Shown: in pieces, positions 1 through 6,679 of the stretch
How the letters are laid out: each line of letters starts with the position of its first letter
Numbering within the stretch: position 1 is the first letter of the stretch
Assembly (NCBI GenBank): GCA_900770225.1
Contig: CAAGJU010000114.1
Span: 1-17,122 of the forward strand
Direction of reading: 5' to 3'
Source of the DNA: Lachnospiraceae bacterium
GTDB lineage: Bacteria; Bacillota; Clostridia; Lachnospirales; Lachnospiraceae
Length of the DNA: 17,122 nucleotides
Translations under genes and position numbers: made by a program
Notes under the pieces: model-generated
Seen by the model: the letters and a program-made list of their open reading frames with translations, nothing else
What the model was told of the DNA's origin: nothing
Database searches by the model: none

Positions 1-13
1 GAACGCCGCGTCG

Positions 14-77
14 GCCCGACGAAGTCGGGCATACATGTGCCGACTGCGGGAATTGCGCAGCAATGGAGCAGTCGGGC
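14..77. repeat. cluster of intergenic hairpins with GAA triloop
   Basis: Two consecutive perfect or near-perfect hairpins. The first is GCCCGAC-GAA-GTCGGGC at 14-30. The second has an outer stem CCGACTGC (40-47) with GCAGTCGG (68-75) and an inner stem ATTGC (52-56) with GCAAT (60-64). No T-tract follows, so this is not an obvious terminator. The GAA triloop recurs in hairpins at 6553-6567, 17041-17055 and 17102-17118. I infer that this is the end of a structured intergenic repeat of the same kind, cut by the window edge. Confidence 0.5.
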
Positions 78-116
78 TTAATATAGTATGTGGCACGATT
101 TATCGAAAGGTGTTTA

Positions 117-143
117 CAGAATACAGATGTTTCCACCCGCAAC
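117..143. repeat. partial copy (left end only) of inverted-repeat element family 1
   Basis: The 27 bases starting CAGAATACAGATGTTTCC and ending ACCCGCAAC match the left ends of the full elements at 6074 and 13493 with only one or two differences. No matching right end is seen before the gene at 195, so this copy is truncated or decayed. It lies about 50 bp upstream of that gene's start. Confidence 0.65.
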
Positions 144-194
144 GGGAAATGAAAACAAATCAGCGGGATGCCTGTGGAAGGAAAGTGGTGAAGG

Positions 195-578
195 GTGCGT
201 TATTCTGAATTCAAGATGGAGAGAGAAAATCTGGTGAAGGTAGGAGACCGCGTGACATTCACGGAGTCCCAGCTCCCGTCGTCGTATTACTACACGATTG
301 TTCCCGCCGTAGCCATGAGCAGAAATTATGCGCCGTATGAACGGATTCAGTCGAGGGAAGGCGTCGTGGCGGATATCCGGGATACACCGCGTGGATTTTA
401 TGTCGTTCTCCGGCTTGATGAGGATCCTGTCGAAACAGAGACGGAAGAGGATTTTCAGAAAATGCTGAACCAGGATAAAACCGAAGCAGAAAAAGACAAT
501 GCAGGCGGGGATAAACCCGAAGCAGAGACGGACAGCGATACGTCAGGTGTAAACAAATCTGACGGAAAGGGAGAATGA
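195..578 (+). CDS. conserved-looking hypothetical protein with acidic tail
   Basis: 127 residues. I do not recognise the family. Residues 8-75 form a compact hydrophilic region with alternating hydrophobic residues (VKVGDRVTF, GFYVVLRLD), suggestive of a small beta-rich domain. Residues 78-127 are a low-complexity Asp/Glu/Lys-rich tail that is probably disordered. There is no signal peptide or membrane segment. The start is GTG at 195 with a purine-rich GGAAGGAAAG about 9 bases upstream. An in-frame ATG at 216 lacks a ribosome binding site. The stop is 6 bases before the next gene, and that gene's ribosome binding site lies in this gene's last codons, so the two are probably co-transcribed. 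Cytoplasmic location is inferred. Confidence 0.7.
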   Translation: MRYSEFKMERENLVKVGDRVTFTESQLPSSYYYTIVPAVAMSRNYAPYERIQSREGVVADIRDTPRGFYVVLRLDEDPVETETEEDFQKMLNQDKTEAEKDNAGGDKPEAETDSDTSGVNKSDGKGE

Positions 579-584
579 CAGAGC

Positions 585-1097
585 ATGAGCAGCAGAGCGG
601 AACCGCAGCAGATCATTCATCCGTTTCCGCCGTTTGTGAGGGAAGATGCACGAATTCTGATCCTCGGGAGTTTTCCGTCTGTGAAATCCCGTGAGCAGAA
701 ATTTTTCTATGGTCATCCGCAGAACAGATTCTGGAAGGTCATGGCAGGCGTGTGCGGCTGTCCAGTACCCGGAACGATCGATGAAAAGAAAGTGTTTCTG
801 GCGCAGCATCACATTGCCCTGTGGGATACGATCCACAGCTGTACGATCACGGGCTCGAGTGACAGCAGCATCCGGGATGTCGTGCCGAATGACCTGACGC
901 CGATTCTCGAGAAAGCAGATATCCGGGGAATTTACTGTAACGGAGGGACATCCTATCGACTGTACGAAAAGTATCTCCGGCAGCAGACGGGAAGAGAAGC
1001 GGTAAAAATGCCATCCACCAGTCCGGCCAATGCGGCGTGGAGCGTGGAGCGCCTGATAGAGGCATGGAGCGTCATTGTGGAGGAATTGCGGGACTGA
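585..1097 (+). CDS. DNA-deoxyinosine (hypoxanthine) glycosylase, uracil-DNA glycosylase superfamily family 6
   Basis: 170 residues, the normal size for this family. It contains the family-6 motif I around residues 28-50 (GSFPSVKSREQKFFYGHP, then QNRFW) and the C-terminal motif STSPANAAW at 144-152. The hydrophobic strand ILILGSF leads into motif I, as in the alpha/beta UDG fold. Family knowledge: these enzymes excise hypoxanthine arising from adenine deamination, and in some members uracil, starting base-excision repair. The start ATG 585 follows GGAAAGGGAG with good spacing. The gene is tightly coupled to the unknown gene upstream (6-base gap). The exact substrate preference cannot be read from the sequence. 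Confidence 0.85.
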   Translation: MSSRAEPQQIIHPFPPFVREDARILILGSFPSVKSREQKFFYGHPQNRFWKVMAGVCGCPVPGTIDEKKVFLAQHHIALWDTIHSCTITGSSDSSIRDVVPNDLTPILEKADIRGIYCNGGTSYRLYEKYLRQQTGREAVKMPSTSPANAAWSVERLIEAWSVIVEELRD

Positions 1098-1260
1098 TAG
1101 CAGCGGCAGGTTTCATGCATGGATGGAAAACTGCATAAATGACAGATGACGACCCGCACAGCATGCGGCTCCGGATGATGAATGGAAACAGAGCAACTTC
1201 AGTGAAATTACGATACAGATGATATAGGTGCCATACAGATTCTGGCAGGAGGGATTTTTA

Positions 1261-2067
1261 ATGGCAGAGCAGACAGAAAACAATCAGAACGGCGGAGAAC
1301 AGACACCGGACTTCCGGGTGCAGGAAAATGCGTTCTCCAATATCGGCCATGTCATTGCCGTGATCAGCGGCAAGGGCGGTGTCGGCAAATCCATGATCAC
1401 AGCGTCACTGGCCAACGCCATGACACTGACAGGTCATACGGCGGGGATTCTGGATGCCGATGTGACCGGTCCGTCCATTCCGAAAATGTACGGCATCACC
1501 AAACAGGCGGAATCTGATGGCAACGGTATCTATCCGCCGACAGCGGCAAACGGCGTGGAGATCATGTCCACGAATCTACTGCTGCCGAATGAAGAGGAGC
1601 CGGTGCTCTGGAGAGGACCGATCATTGCCGGCATGGTCAAGCAGTTCTATACAGATGTGATCTGGGGACCGCTGGATTTTCTGCTGGTGGATATGCCGCC
1701 GGGAACCGGTGATGTTCCTCTGACTGTGTTTCAGTCGCTGCCGGTTGACGGAGCAGTCATCGTGACATCTCCGCAGGATCTGGTGCGGATGATCGTTGCC
1801 AAGGCATACAGGATGGCTGAGATGATGCATATTCCGGTGCTCGGACTGGTGGAAAATTACAGCTATATGGAATGTCCGCACTGCGGAGAGAAGATCAGCG
1901 TGTTCGGTGAAAGCCATATTGACGAGATCGCTGCGGATCTTCATATCCCAGTGCTCGGCAAGGTACCGATCCGTCCTGATTTTGTTCGCGCCGCGGATGA
2001 GGGCAGATTTGCGGAGATCAATAATACGTTCGTCGGGGATGCCGCAGAGGCGCTTCTGAAACTGTAA
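1261..2067 (+). CDS. mrp: Mrp/NBP35-family ATP-binding iron-sulfur carrier protein
   Basis: 268 residues. Deviant Walker A GKGGVGKS at residues 37-44, switch region DADVTGPS at 65-72, Walker B-like LLVDMPPGTGD at 141-151, and the CPHC cluster-binding pair at 205-208. These define the Mrp/ApbC/NBP35 scaffold ATPases, which dimerise, bind a bridging Fe-S cluster through the CxxC and hand it to apoproteins. This is the short form without an N-terminal MIP18/DUF59 domain. The start ATG 1261 is preceded by AGGAGGG seven bases away. A longer frame from GTG 1228 would bury that ribosome binding site and is rejected. The next gene encodes an Fe-S helicase, so a client relationship is possible but only inferred. 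Confidence 0.93.
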   Translation: MAEQTENNQNGGEQTPDFRVQENAFSNIGHVIAVISGKGGVGKSMITASLANAMTLTGHTAGILDADVTGPSIPKMYGITKQAESDGNGIYPPTAANGVEIMSTNLLLPNEEEPVLWRGPIIAGMVKQFYTDVIWGPLDFLLVDMPPGTGDVPLTVFQSLPVDGAVIVTSPQDLVRMIVAKAYRMAEMMHIPVLGLVENYSYMECPHCGEKISVFGESHIDEIAADLHIPVLGKVPIRPDFVRAADEGRFAEINNTFVGDAAEALLKL

Positions 2068-2118
2068 CGAAACGGATCATCTGCCGCACGGGTTCATGAG
2101 GAAGACGGCATAGCTGTT

Positions 2119-2138
2119 ATTATGAAATGCCTCATAAT
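2119..2138. other. small hairpin between mrp and the helicase gene
   Basis: A perfect 7-bp stem ATTATGA/TCATAAT with loop AATGCC. No T-tract follows, so termination is unlikely. It lies 40 bases upstream of the helicase start and might affect translation or mRNA stability. No function can be assigned. Confidence 0.3.
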
Positions 2139-2177
2139 GATCTAACTGAGGAATATTGATTTTCATGGTCTGACAGT

Positions 2178-4757
2178 GTGAAAAATACAGAAGAGCAGAA
2201 TACGCAGGAAAATAAACAGAATAAGCAACAGGACGGGCAGGAAAAACAGCAGAAAAAGCAGCAGAAAAAGCAGGAAAAAAGAACAGTAAAGATATCCGTG
2301 CGCAATCTTGTGGAGTTTATTCTCCGTTCCGGAGATCTCGACAGGAACCGCGGCGGGTGGGCCGACCGTGAAGCCATGCTCGCGGGCAGCAGGATCCACC
2401 GCAGGATACAGAAAAAGAGGGACGTTGGCTACAGGGCTGAGGTCCCTCTTCAGTATGAAAAAAACTATCCGCTTTTCACGCTGGTCATCGAAGGGCGGGC
2501 AGATGGCATAGAGACAAAGCAGGAAGTTGTCCCTGATGGCAGAAAGACAGAGAAAGCAGTCTCTTCGGGTGGCAGAAGGACGGGGGAAGAAGTTCACTCG
2601 TGTGAAGCCGTGACCGTAGAGGAGATCAAGGGCGTTTATGCGGATGTAGAGGCGATGGAAGAACCTGTGCCCGTCCATCTGGCACAGGCAAAGTGCTACG
2701 CCGCCATCTGGGCCATGCAGAATCATCTGCCGGAGATTTCCGTGTGCATGACCTATGTCAATCTGGATACGGAAAAAATCCGCCAGTTTCATGAGCGTGA
2801 CACGGAAGAGGAACTGGAACAGTGGTTTGACAATCTGATCGATGATTTTTATCCGTGGGCGGAGTTCCGGATCCTCTGGGAGGAAAAAAGAGATCAGTCC
2901 ATGAAGGACCTTCCGTTCCCCTTTGCTTATCGACCCGGTCAGAGGCAGCTGGCAGCGGATGTGTACCGCACGATCATCCGGCGGAAACAGATTTTTGTTG
3001 AAGCGCCGACCGGCGTAGGCAAAACCATGTCCGTCGTGTATCCTGCGGTGAGAGCCATCGGGGAAGGTGTTGCCGTGCGTATTTTTTACCTGACGGCCAG
3101 GACCGTGACGGGAACAGCTGCAGCGGGCGCATTTGCCATTCTGCGTGACAGGGGACTGTCCCTGAAGACACTGCATCTTACAGCACGGGAAAAAATATGC
3201 GCTGCGGAAGATCCGGGGGACTGTGACCCGTCCGTGTGTCCCAGAGCTGCGGGACACTATGACCGCGTCAACCGTGCGCTGTATGAGATGATCATGGATC
3301 AGGATGATTTCAGCCGGCAGAACATCATGGCACAGGCGGAAAAATGGCAGGTGTGTCCGCATGAGCTGCAGCTTGACCTGGCCGAATTCGCTGATGCGAT
3401 CATCTGTGATTACAATTACGTGTTCGATCCGAACGCGCGGCTGAAGCGTTTCTTCGGTGAGACGGCCAGAAAAGAGGACATGGTCTTTCTGATCGATGAG
3501 GCACACAACCTGACAGACCGCGGGAGAGATATGTACAGTGCTGAACTCTCGAGGAAAGATTTTCTGGCGGCGGGAAGATGCGTGCGGGCATATGAAAAGG
3601 AAAACAGCGGCGCTGATCTCAGCGGGCTGAAGAAAGCGATTTCGGCTTCCAGCCGGATCATGCTCGGATACAGCAAAGCCTGTCACACCCTGGAAAAAAT
3701 CAGCTTTCCGGGAGAACTCGAGAGCAGCCTGCTGCATCTCACGGCAAAAATGGAGGATACGCTGCTGTGGCTTCGCAACCGGAAAGACAGAGAATTTCGA
3801 AGAGAACTTCTGGAATTCTGGTTCGGCATACAGGAATTTCTCTATATTGCAGGGCTGATCGATGACAACTATCTGGTATATCAGAGAATTACAGAGGACG
3901 GAGACTACCGTCTGAAGCTTTTCTGCGTGAATCCCGCTGTCAATCTGCAGCGGTGTCTTGATCATGGCCGGAGCACGGTATTTTTCTCGGCAACTCTGCT
4001 TCCTGTCAGGTATTACCGGAATCTGCTCTCGGGCCGCGAGGACGATTATGCGGTCTATGTGCCTTCATCTTTCCCGGAAGAGAACCGGATGGTGATCATC
4101 GGAACCGATGTGAGCAGCATCTACAGAAGGAGAAACGCCTCCGAGTTCAGCCGCATGGCTTCTTATATCCGGGCGGTCACTTCGGCAAAGCGGGGAAACT
4201 ACATGGTGTTCTTTCCGTCATATGCGATGATGGAAGCCATGCTTGCGTTCTGCATCAGCGATGAAAAGGATAGAGCGGAACAGGATCAGGCTGTGTATCT
4301 CCTGCAGAAGCCGGGGATGACAGAGGAAGAGCGCGAGGCGTTTCTGGCGCGATTCCGGGAGGATAACGACGGTACGCTGATCGGCTGCTGCGTCATGGGC
4401 GGTATTTTTTCAGAGGGCATCGACCTCACCGGCGGGCGTCTGATCGGAGCGCTGATCGTCGGCACAGGTATCCCGCAGGTCGGGCCCGAGAGAGAGCTGC
4501 TGAAGGATTATTACCGCGGGCACGGGGCGGACGGATTCAGCTATGCATACCGTTATCCCGGGATGAACAAGGTTCTCCAGGCAGCGGGAAGGGTCATCCG
4601 GACATCCGATGACAGAGGCGTGATCGTGCTGATGGACGAGCGCTTTACTTTTCCCGAGTACCGCGAGCTGTTTCCCAGAGAGTGGAAAAATATCCGGACA
4701 GCAACCGTTCACACGGTTGGCGGGATGATAGAAGACTTCTGGAAAAAGAAAGAATAA
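2178..4757 (+). CDS. PD-(D/E)XK (RecB/Cas4-like) nuclease fused to XPD/DinG-type Fe-S DNA helicase
   Basis: 859 residues. Residues 1-36 are a Gln/Lys-rich, probably disordered stretch. Residues 40-235 show RecB/Cas4-type nuclease motifs: GSRIH (H74), GRADG (D109), EEIKG (E149, K151) and QAKCY (Q170, Y174). The helicase follows: Q-motif-like RPGQRQ at 252, Walker A APTGVGKT at 276-283, four Cys spaced as the XPD/DinG 4Fe-4S site (C341, C349, C354, C393), DEAH box at 440-443, and motif VI QAAGRVIR near residue 800. Family knowledge: 5'-to-3' superfamily 2 helicases that unwind damaged or structured DNA. The nuclease half suggests end processing or flap cleavage. The start is uncertain: GTG 2178 has no clear ribosome binding site, and homologies would most naturally begin near residue 36. 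Nuclease and Fe-S residues all look intact. Confidence 0.88.
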   Translation: MKNTEEQNTQENKQNKQQDGQEKQQKKQQKKQEKRTVKISVRNLVEFILRSGDLDRNRGGWADREAMLAGSRIHRRIQKKRDVGYRAEVPLQYEKNYPLFTLVIEGRADGIETKQEVVPDGRKTEKAVSSGGRRTGEEVHSCEAVTVEEIKGVYADVEAMEEPVPVHLAQAKCYAAIWAMQNHLPEISVCMTYVNLDTEKIRQFHERDTEEELEQWFDNLIDDFYPWAEFRILWEEKRDQSMKDLPFPFAYRPGQRQLAADVYRTIIRRKQIFVEAPTGVGKTMSVVYPAVRAIGEGVAVRIFYLTARTVTGTAAAGAFAILRDRGLSLKTLHLTAREKICAAEDPGDCDPSVCPRAAGHYDRVNRALYEMIMDQDDFSRQNIMAQAEKWQVCPHELQLDLAEFADAIICDYNYVFDPNARLKRFFGETARKEDMVFLIDEAHNLTDRGRDMYSAELSRKDFLAAGRCVRAYEKENSGADLSGLKKAISASSRIMLGYSKACHTLEKISFPGELESSLLHLTAKMEDTLLWLRNRKDREFRRELLEFWFGIQEFLYIAGLIDDNYLVYQRITEDGDYRLKLFCVNPAVNLQRCLDHGRSTVFFSATLLPVRYYRNLLSGREDDYAVYVPSSFPEENRMVIIGTDVSSIYRRRNASEFSRMASYIRAVTSAKRGNYMVFFPSYAMMEAMLAFCISDEKDRAEQDQAVYLLQKPGMTEEEREAFLARFREDNDGTLIGCCVMGGIFSEGIDLTGGRLIGALIVGTGIPQVGPERELLKDYYRGHGADGFSYAYRYPGMNKVLQAAGRVIRTSDDRGVIVLMDERFTFPEYRELFPREWKNIRTATVHTVGGMIEDFWKKKE

Positions 4758-4818
4758 TGTGATAAAGTAATCCATATATTGCCTTACTTGATATGCAATT
4801 TATGGAAGGGGAGCAAAA

Positions 4819-6057
4819 ATGAGCAACAGAGCACGAAAAACACTGTTTTTTATCATGTTGTTTATCTTCATCGGTATTGTAGCCTTTATGGGCTTTATGC
4901 TTTACAGAAGCCGTCAGGAGAATCTGAAGCTTCGCGCGGATGCACAGGCTGCAGCGGAGACAGAGAAGGCTGAGGCCACGCCGACAGCAACGCCTACACC
5001 GACGGCCACGCCTACACCGACAGCTACGCCCACACCTACGGCAACGCCGACACCAACACCGGAACCCACTGAGGTGATGTTCAGCTTCCGGGGCGATGAT
5101 TTCAATGATACGGAGACCACAGCCGATAACGCTTATCCCGCGCAGTTTGAAAAGCTTCTCCAGGATAACGGATTTTCCGATATCAAGGTGGAAGACAACA
5201 CCTGGGAGACGAGAGGTACGCTTTCTCAGATGACACTTGCCGGTGTGGCTGATGACGTTGTGCAGAACTATATCACCAATCATACGAATGCCGGTCTCAC
5301 AGATGCTACCGAGACGATCATCTCTGATGACGTTGCTGACAAGCAGACAGAACGTGATGACCAGGATGCTATTCCGGTACTCTGCATGGGTTATTTCGGC
5401 GGCTGGGGACAGTCTCCGGACGAACTGGTTGATCAGTATAAACAGATGCTCAGCACCTACAGTCAGCAGGATAAATATATTATCGTAGGTGTTTATCCTG
5501 ATTCTGTCACCAATGGCCTCGTAAGCGCAGATGACTATGTCAATGCGCTGTCTGATGCCTTCAGCGATCATTTTGTTATGATGGATTCTGTCAGCATGCC
5601 GGATCCTGCATTCTCTGACGCGGGACATCAGGAGATAGCTTCTGCCATTTTCAGCAAGGCACAGGAGCTCGGCTATCTGAATGCGTCGGCAGCTACTTCC
5701 TCCGATGTGACACTCGTCAATGACGCGGGTGATCAGGTAACAGCGGCAAAGAACAGTGACGGTGCCTATGTAGATGCCAGCGGAAAGATATACACGGACA
5801 ACGGAGACGGCACCTGGACGGATTCTGAGGGAGGAAGCTGGAAGACAGCGAACAGTGCTTCTCAGAATGATACGTCAGATAATGCATCTGCGGAGGCAAC
5901 CACTACTTCGTATACGCTGAAAGATGACAACGGTAATACGGTCACCGTATCGCCGGATTCTGACGGAAATTATTTTGACAGCAACGGTGTGGCTTATCAG
6001 AATGAAGGCTCCGGCAAGTGGATGGATGAGAACGGAACTACCTGGTCGGAAAGCTGA
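4819..6057 (+). CDS. membrane-anchored SGNH-like protein with Thr-Pro stalk and two C-terminal repeats
   Basis: 412 residues. A single N-terminal membrane segment at 8-29, with basic residues before it, implies an N-in, extracellular-out anchor. Residues 54-84 are a Thr/Pro/Ala repeat linker, likely a wall-spanning stalk. Residues 86-288 resemble the SGNH/GDSL hydrolase fold: block I RGDDF at 91-95, a GYFGGWGQ stretch at 191-198, strand IIVGVYP at 221-227, and block V SDAGH at 266-270. Block I has Asp where the nucleophilic Ser normally stands, so it may be inactive or use other chemistry. Residues 297-341 and 365-409 are two related repeats (SDG.Y.D..G..Y...G.G.W.D..G..W), perhaps a binding module. 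The ribosome binding site GGAAGGGGAG precedes ATG 4819. Confidence 0.75.
   Translation: MSNRARKTLFFIMLFIFIGIVAFMGFMLYRSRQENLKLRADAQAAAETEKAEATPTATPTPTATPTPTATPTPTATPTPTPEPTEVMFSFRGDDFNDTETTADNAYPAQFEKLLQDNGFSDIKVEDNTWETRGTLSQMTLAGVADDVVQNYITNHTNAGLTDATETIISDDVADKQTERDDQDAIPVLCMGYFGGWGQSPDELVDQYKQMLSTYSQQDKYIIVGVYPDSVTNGLVSADDYVNALSDAFSDHFVMMDSVSMPDPAFSDAGHQEIASAIFSKAQELGYLNASAATSSDVTLVNDAGDQVTAAKNSDGAYVDASGKIYTDNGDGTWTDSEGGSWKTANSASQNDTSDNASAEATTTSYTLKDDNGNTVTVSPDSDGNYFDSNGVAYQNEGSGKWMDENGTTWSES
4978..5070 (+). repeat. short tandem repeat encoding a Thr-Pro-Ala linker
   Basis: Imperfect 18-bp tandem units encode (TPTATP)n at residues 54-84 of the SGNH-like protein. Third positions vary between units, which indicates selection for the protein rather than very recent DNA expansion. 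Such linkers are common stalks in clostridial surface proteins. Length variation between strains is likely. Confidence 0.85.
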
Positions 6058-6070
6058 TGAAAGACAGTGG

Positions 6071-6273
6071 TCCAGAATACAGATGTCTCCACCCGCAACA
6101 GAGCGATGAGCACTTGCTGAGAGCGACCGAAGGGAAGCTCGAAGCTACGTGCGACGCCTGTCAGCGCAGTTAGCGAGCTTTAGCGAGCTTACAAGCTGAC
6201 CGCTTGCACTCGTACTCGCAAACCACCGGCGTCTGCGGATGGTTGCGGGTTGGAAGCATCTGTATTTCTGGAC
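6071..6273. repeat. full copy of inverted-repeat element family 1 (203 bp)
   Basis: The left end (6071-6100, GTCCAGAATACAGATG to ACCCGCAAC) and right end (6241-6273, GGTTGCGGG to CATCTGTATTTCTGGAC) are imperfect inverted repeats of about 30 bp with two one-base indels. The last 44 bases before the terminal difference (6221-6264) are identical to 13585-13628 in the copy downstream. The internal part has a direct duplication of TAGCGAGCTT near 6171-6190 and no credible gene. No target-site duplication is visible. It could be a MITE-like element or a large structured RNA/DNA repeat; the sequence alone does not decide. Confidence 0.8.
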
Positions 6274-6345
6274 ACCTGAAAATCACCTGGACAGCAGGTG
6301 GACCAGTAGCTTGATTATGCTGGATTATGATATTTAATAAGGGTA

Positions 6346-6374
6346 TTGACAGAGGAATGTTTGCGTGATAGACT
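6346..6374 (+). promoter_or_regulatory. probable sigma-A promoter of the infC operon
   Basis: The -35 box TTGACA (6346-6351) matches consensus fully. A 17-base spacer leads to -10 TAGACT (6369-6374, 4 of 6 matches). An upstream TG at 6366-6367 makes it an extended -10. Transcription would begin near 6381, giving a leader of about 300 bases before infC, as expected for a regulated ribosomal-protein leader. Confidence 0.75.
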
Positions 6375-6394
6375 GCAAACGTTGACAAGAAAGA

Positions 6395-6517
6395 AGAGTG
6401 TCCACTCTCACCTGTACACGGAGGCGTGCTGCGGGTAAATACAGACGGAATATCCTCACAGGAGGATCGATCCGGTATGCTGTAGGAGTGGATGACAGAA
6501 ATGTCATTCACTTTTTT
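6395..6517 (+). promoter_or_regulatory. attenuator-type leader of infC-rpmI-rplT (candidate ribosomal-protein leader)
   Basis: Three mutually exclusive pairings are visible. AGAGT (6395-6399) can pair with ACTCT (6404-6408). TCCACTC (6401-6407) can instead pair with GAGTGGA (6486-6492). GAGTGGA also forms the 5' side of the terminator stem at 6487-6512. The second pairing would therefore act as an antiterminator. Known biology: infC-rpmI-rplT of Firmicutes is autoregulated by L20 through transcription attenuation in its leader. Whether this leader binds L20 is inferred from position only. I cannot confirm the L20-type pseudoknot by eye. Confidence 0.55.
6487..6517 (+). terminator. intrinsic terminator inside the infC leader
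   Basis: An 11-bp stem AGTGGATGACA (6487-6497) with TGTCATTCACT (6502-6512), one G:U pair, and loop GAAA, is followed at once by a run of six T (6512-6517). This is a textbook rho-independent terminator, placed between the promoter and infC, so it must be a regulated attenuator if the operon is transcribed from 6346. Confidence 0.85.
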
Positions 6518-6519
6518 AG

Positions 6520-6601
6520 TGTATTAAACGTCGACACGCAGGAAGTTTTTGGGCGTACGAAGTACGCACAGATGCGTGATTGACGCAAACATGTATGAGC
6601 A
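6520..6601. repeat. structured repeat family 2, copy 1, in the infC leader
   Basis: About 82 bases, nearly identical to 17007-17097. It has an outer stem CGTCGACACGCA (6529-6540) with TGCGTGATTGACG (6573-6585) and a central hairpin GCGTAC-GAA-GTACGC (6553-6567). It ends with a conserved single-stranded-looking ACATGTATGAGCA. Relative to copy 2 it lacks about 8 bases that extend a middle stem. It lies between the attenuator terminator and the infC ribosome binding site, so it is part of the infC mRNA leader. Confidence 0.8.
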
Positions 6602-6679
6602 CAAGGTGACGCTTTTCAAAACATGTCAGTCAGACAGTATCAGGCGAATTTCTTTTTGAGCGGTAAGGAGGGCAAGGCA

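Noticed and set aside
2163..3965. 600-codon open frame on the minus strand
   Set aside because: It lies fully antisense to the helicase, whose motifs are intact. Its translation is rich in Cys, His, Phe and Arg with no recognisable domain, as expected for a shadow frame.
2178..4757. Defence island or CRISPR-associated Cas4 system
   Set aside because: The Cas4-like domain is part of a DinG-type helicase, and no cas genes, repeats or other defence genes are near.
4978..5070. Possible CRISPR-like or other regulatory tandem repeat
   Set aside because: Units are 18 bp, in frame, without spacers, and encode a Thr-Pro linker with synonymous variation.
4645..5628. 327-codon minus-strand frame
   Set aside because: Antisense to the SGNH-like gene and helicase end. 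Its CRRCRRC-like run is only the reverse of the Thr-Pro repeat and neighbouring DNA.
6623..6679. ATG start for infC
   Set aside because: No ribosome binding site, and the added residues are unlike IF-3; ATT 6680 has AAGGAGG at proper distance.
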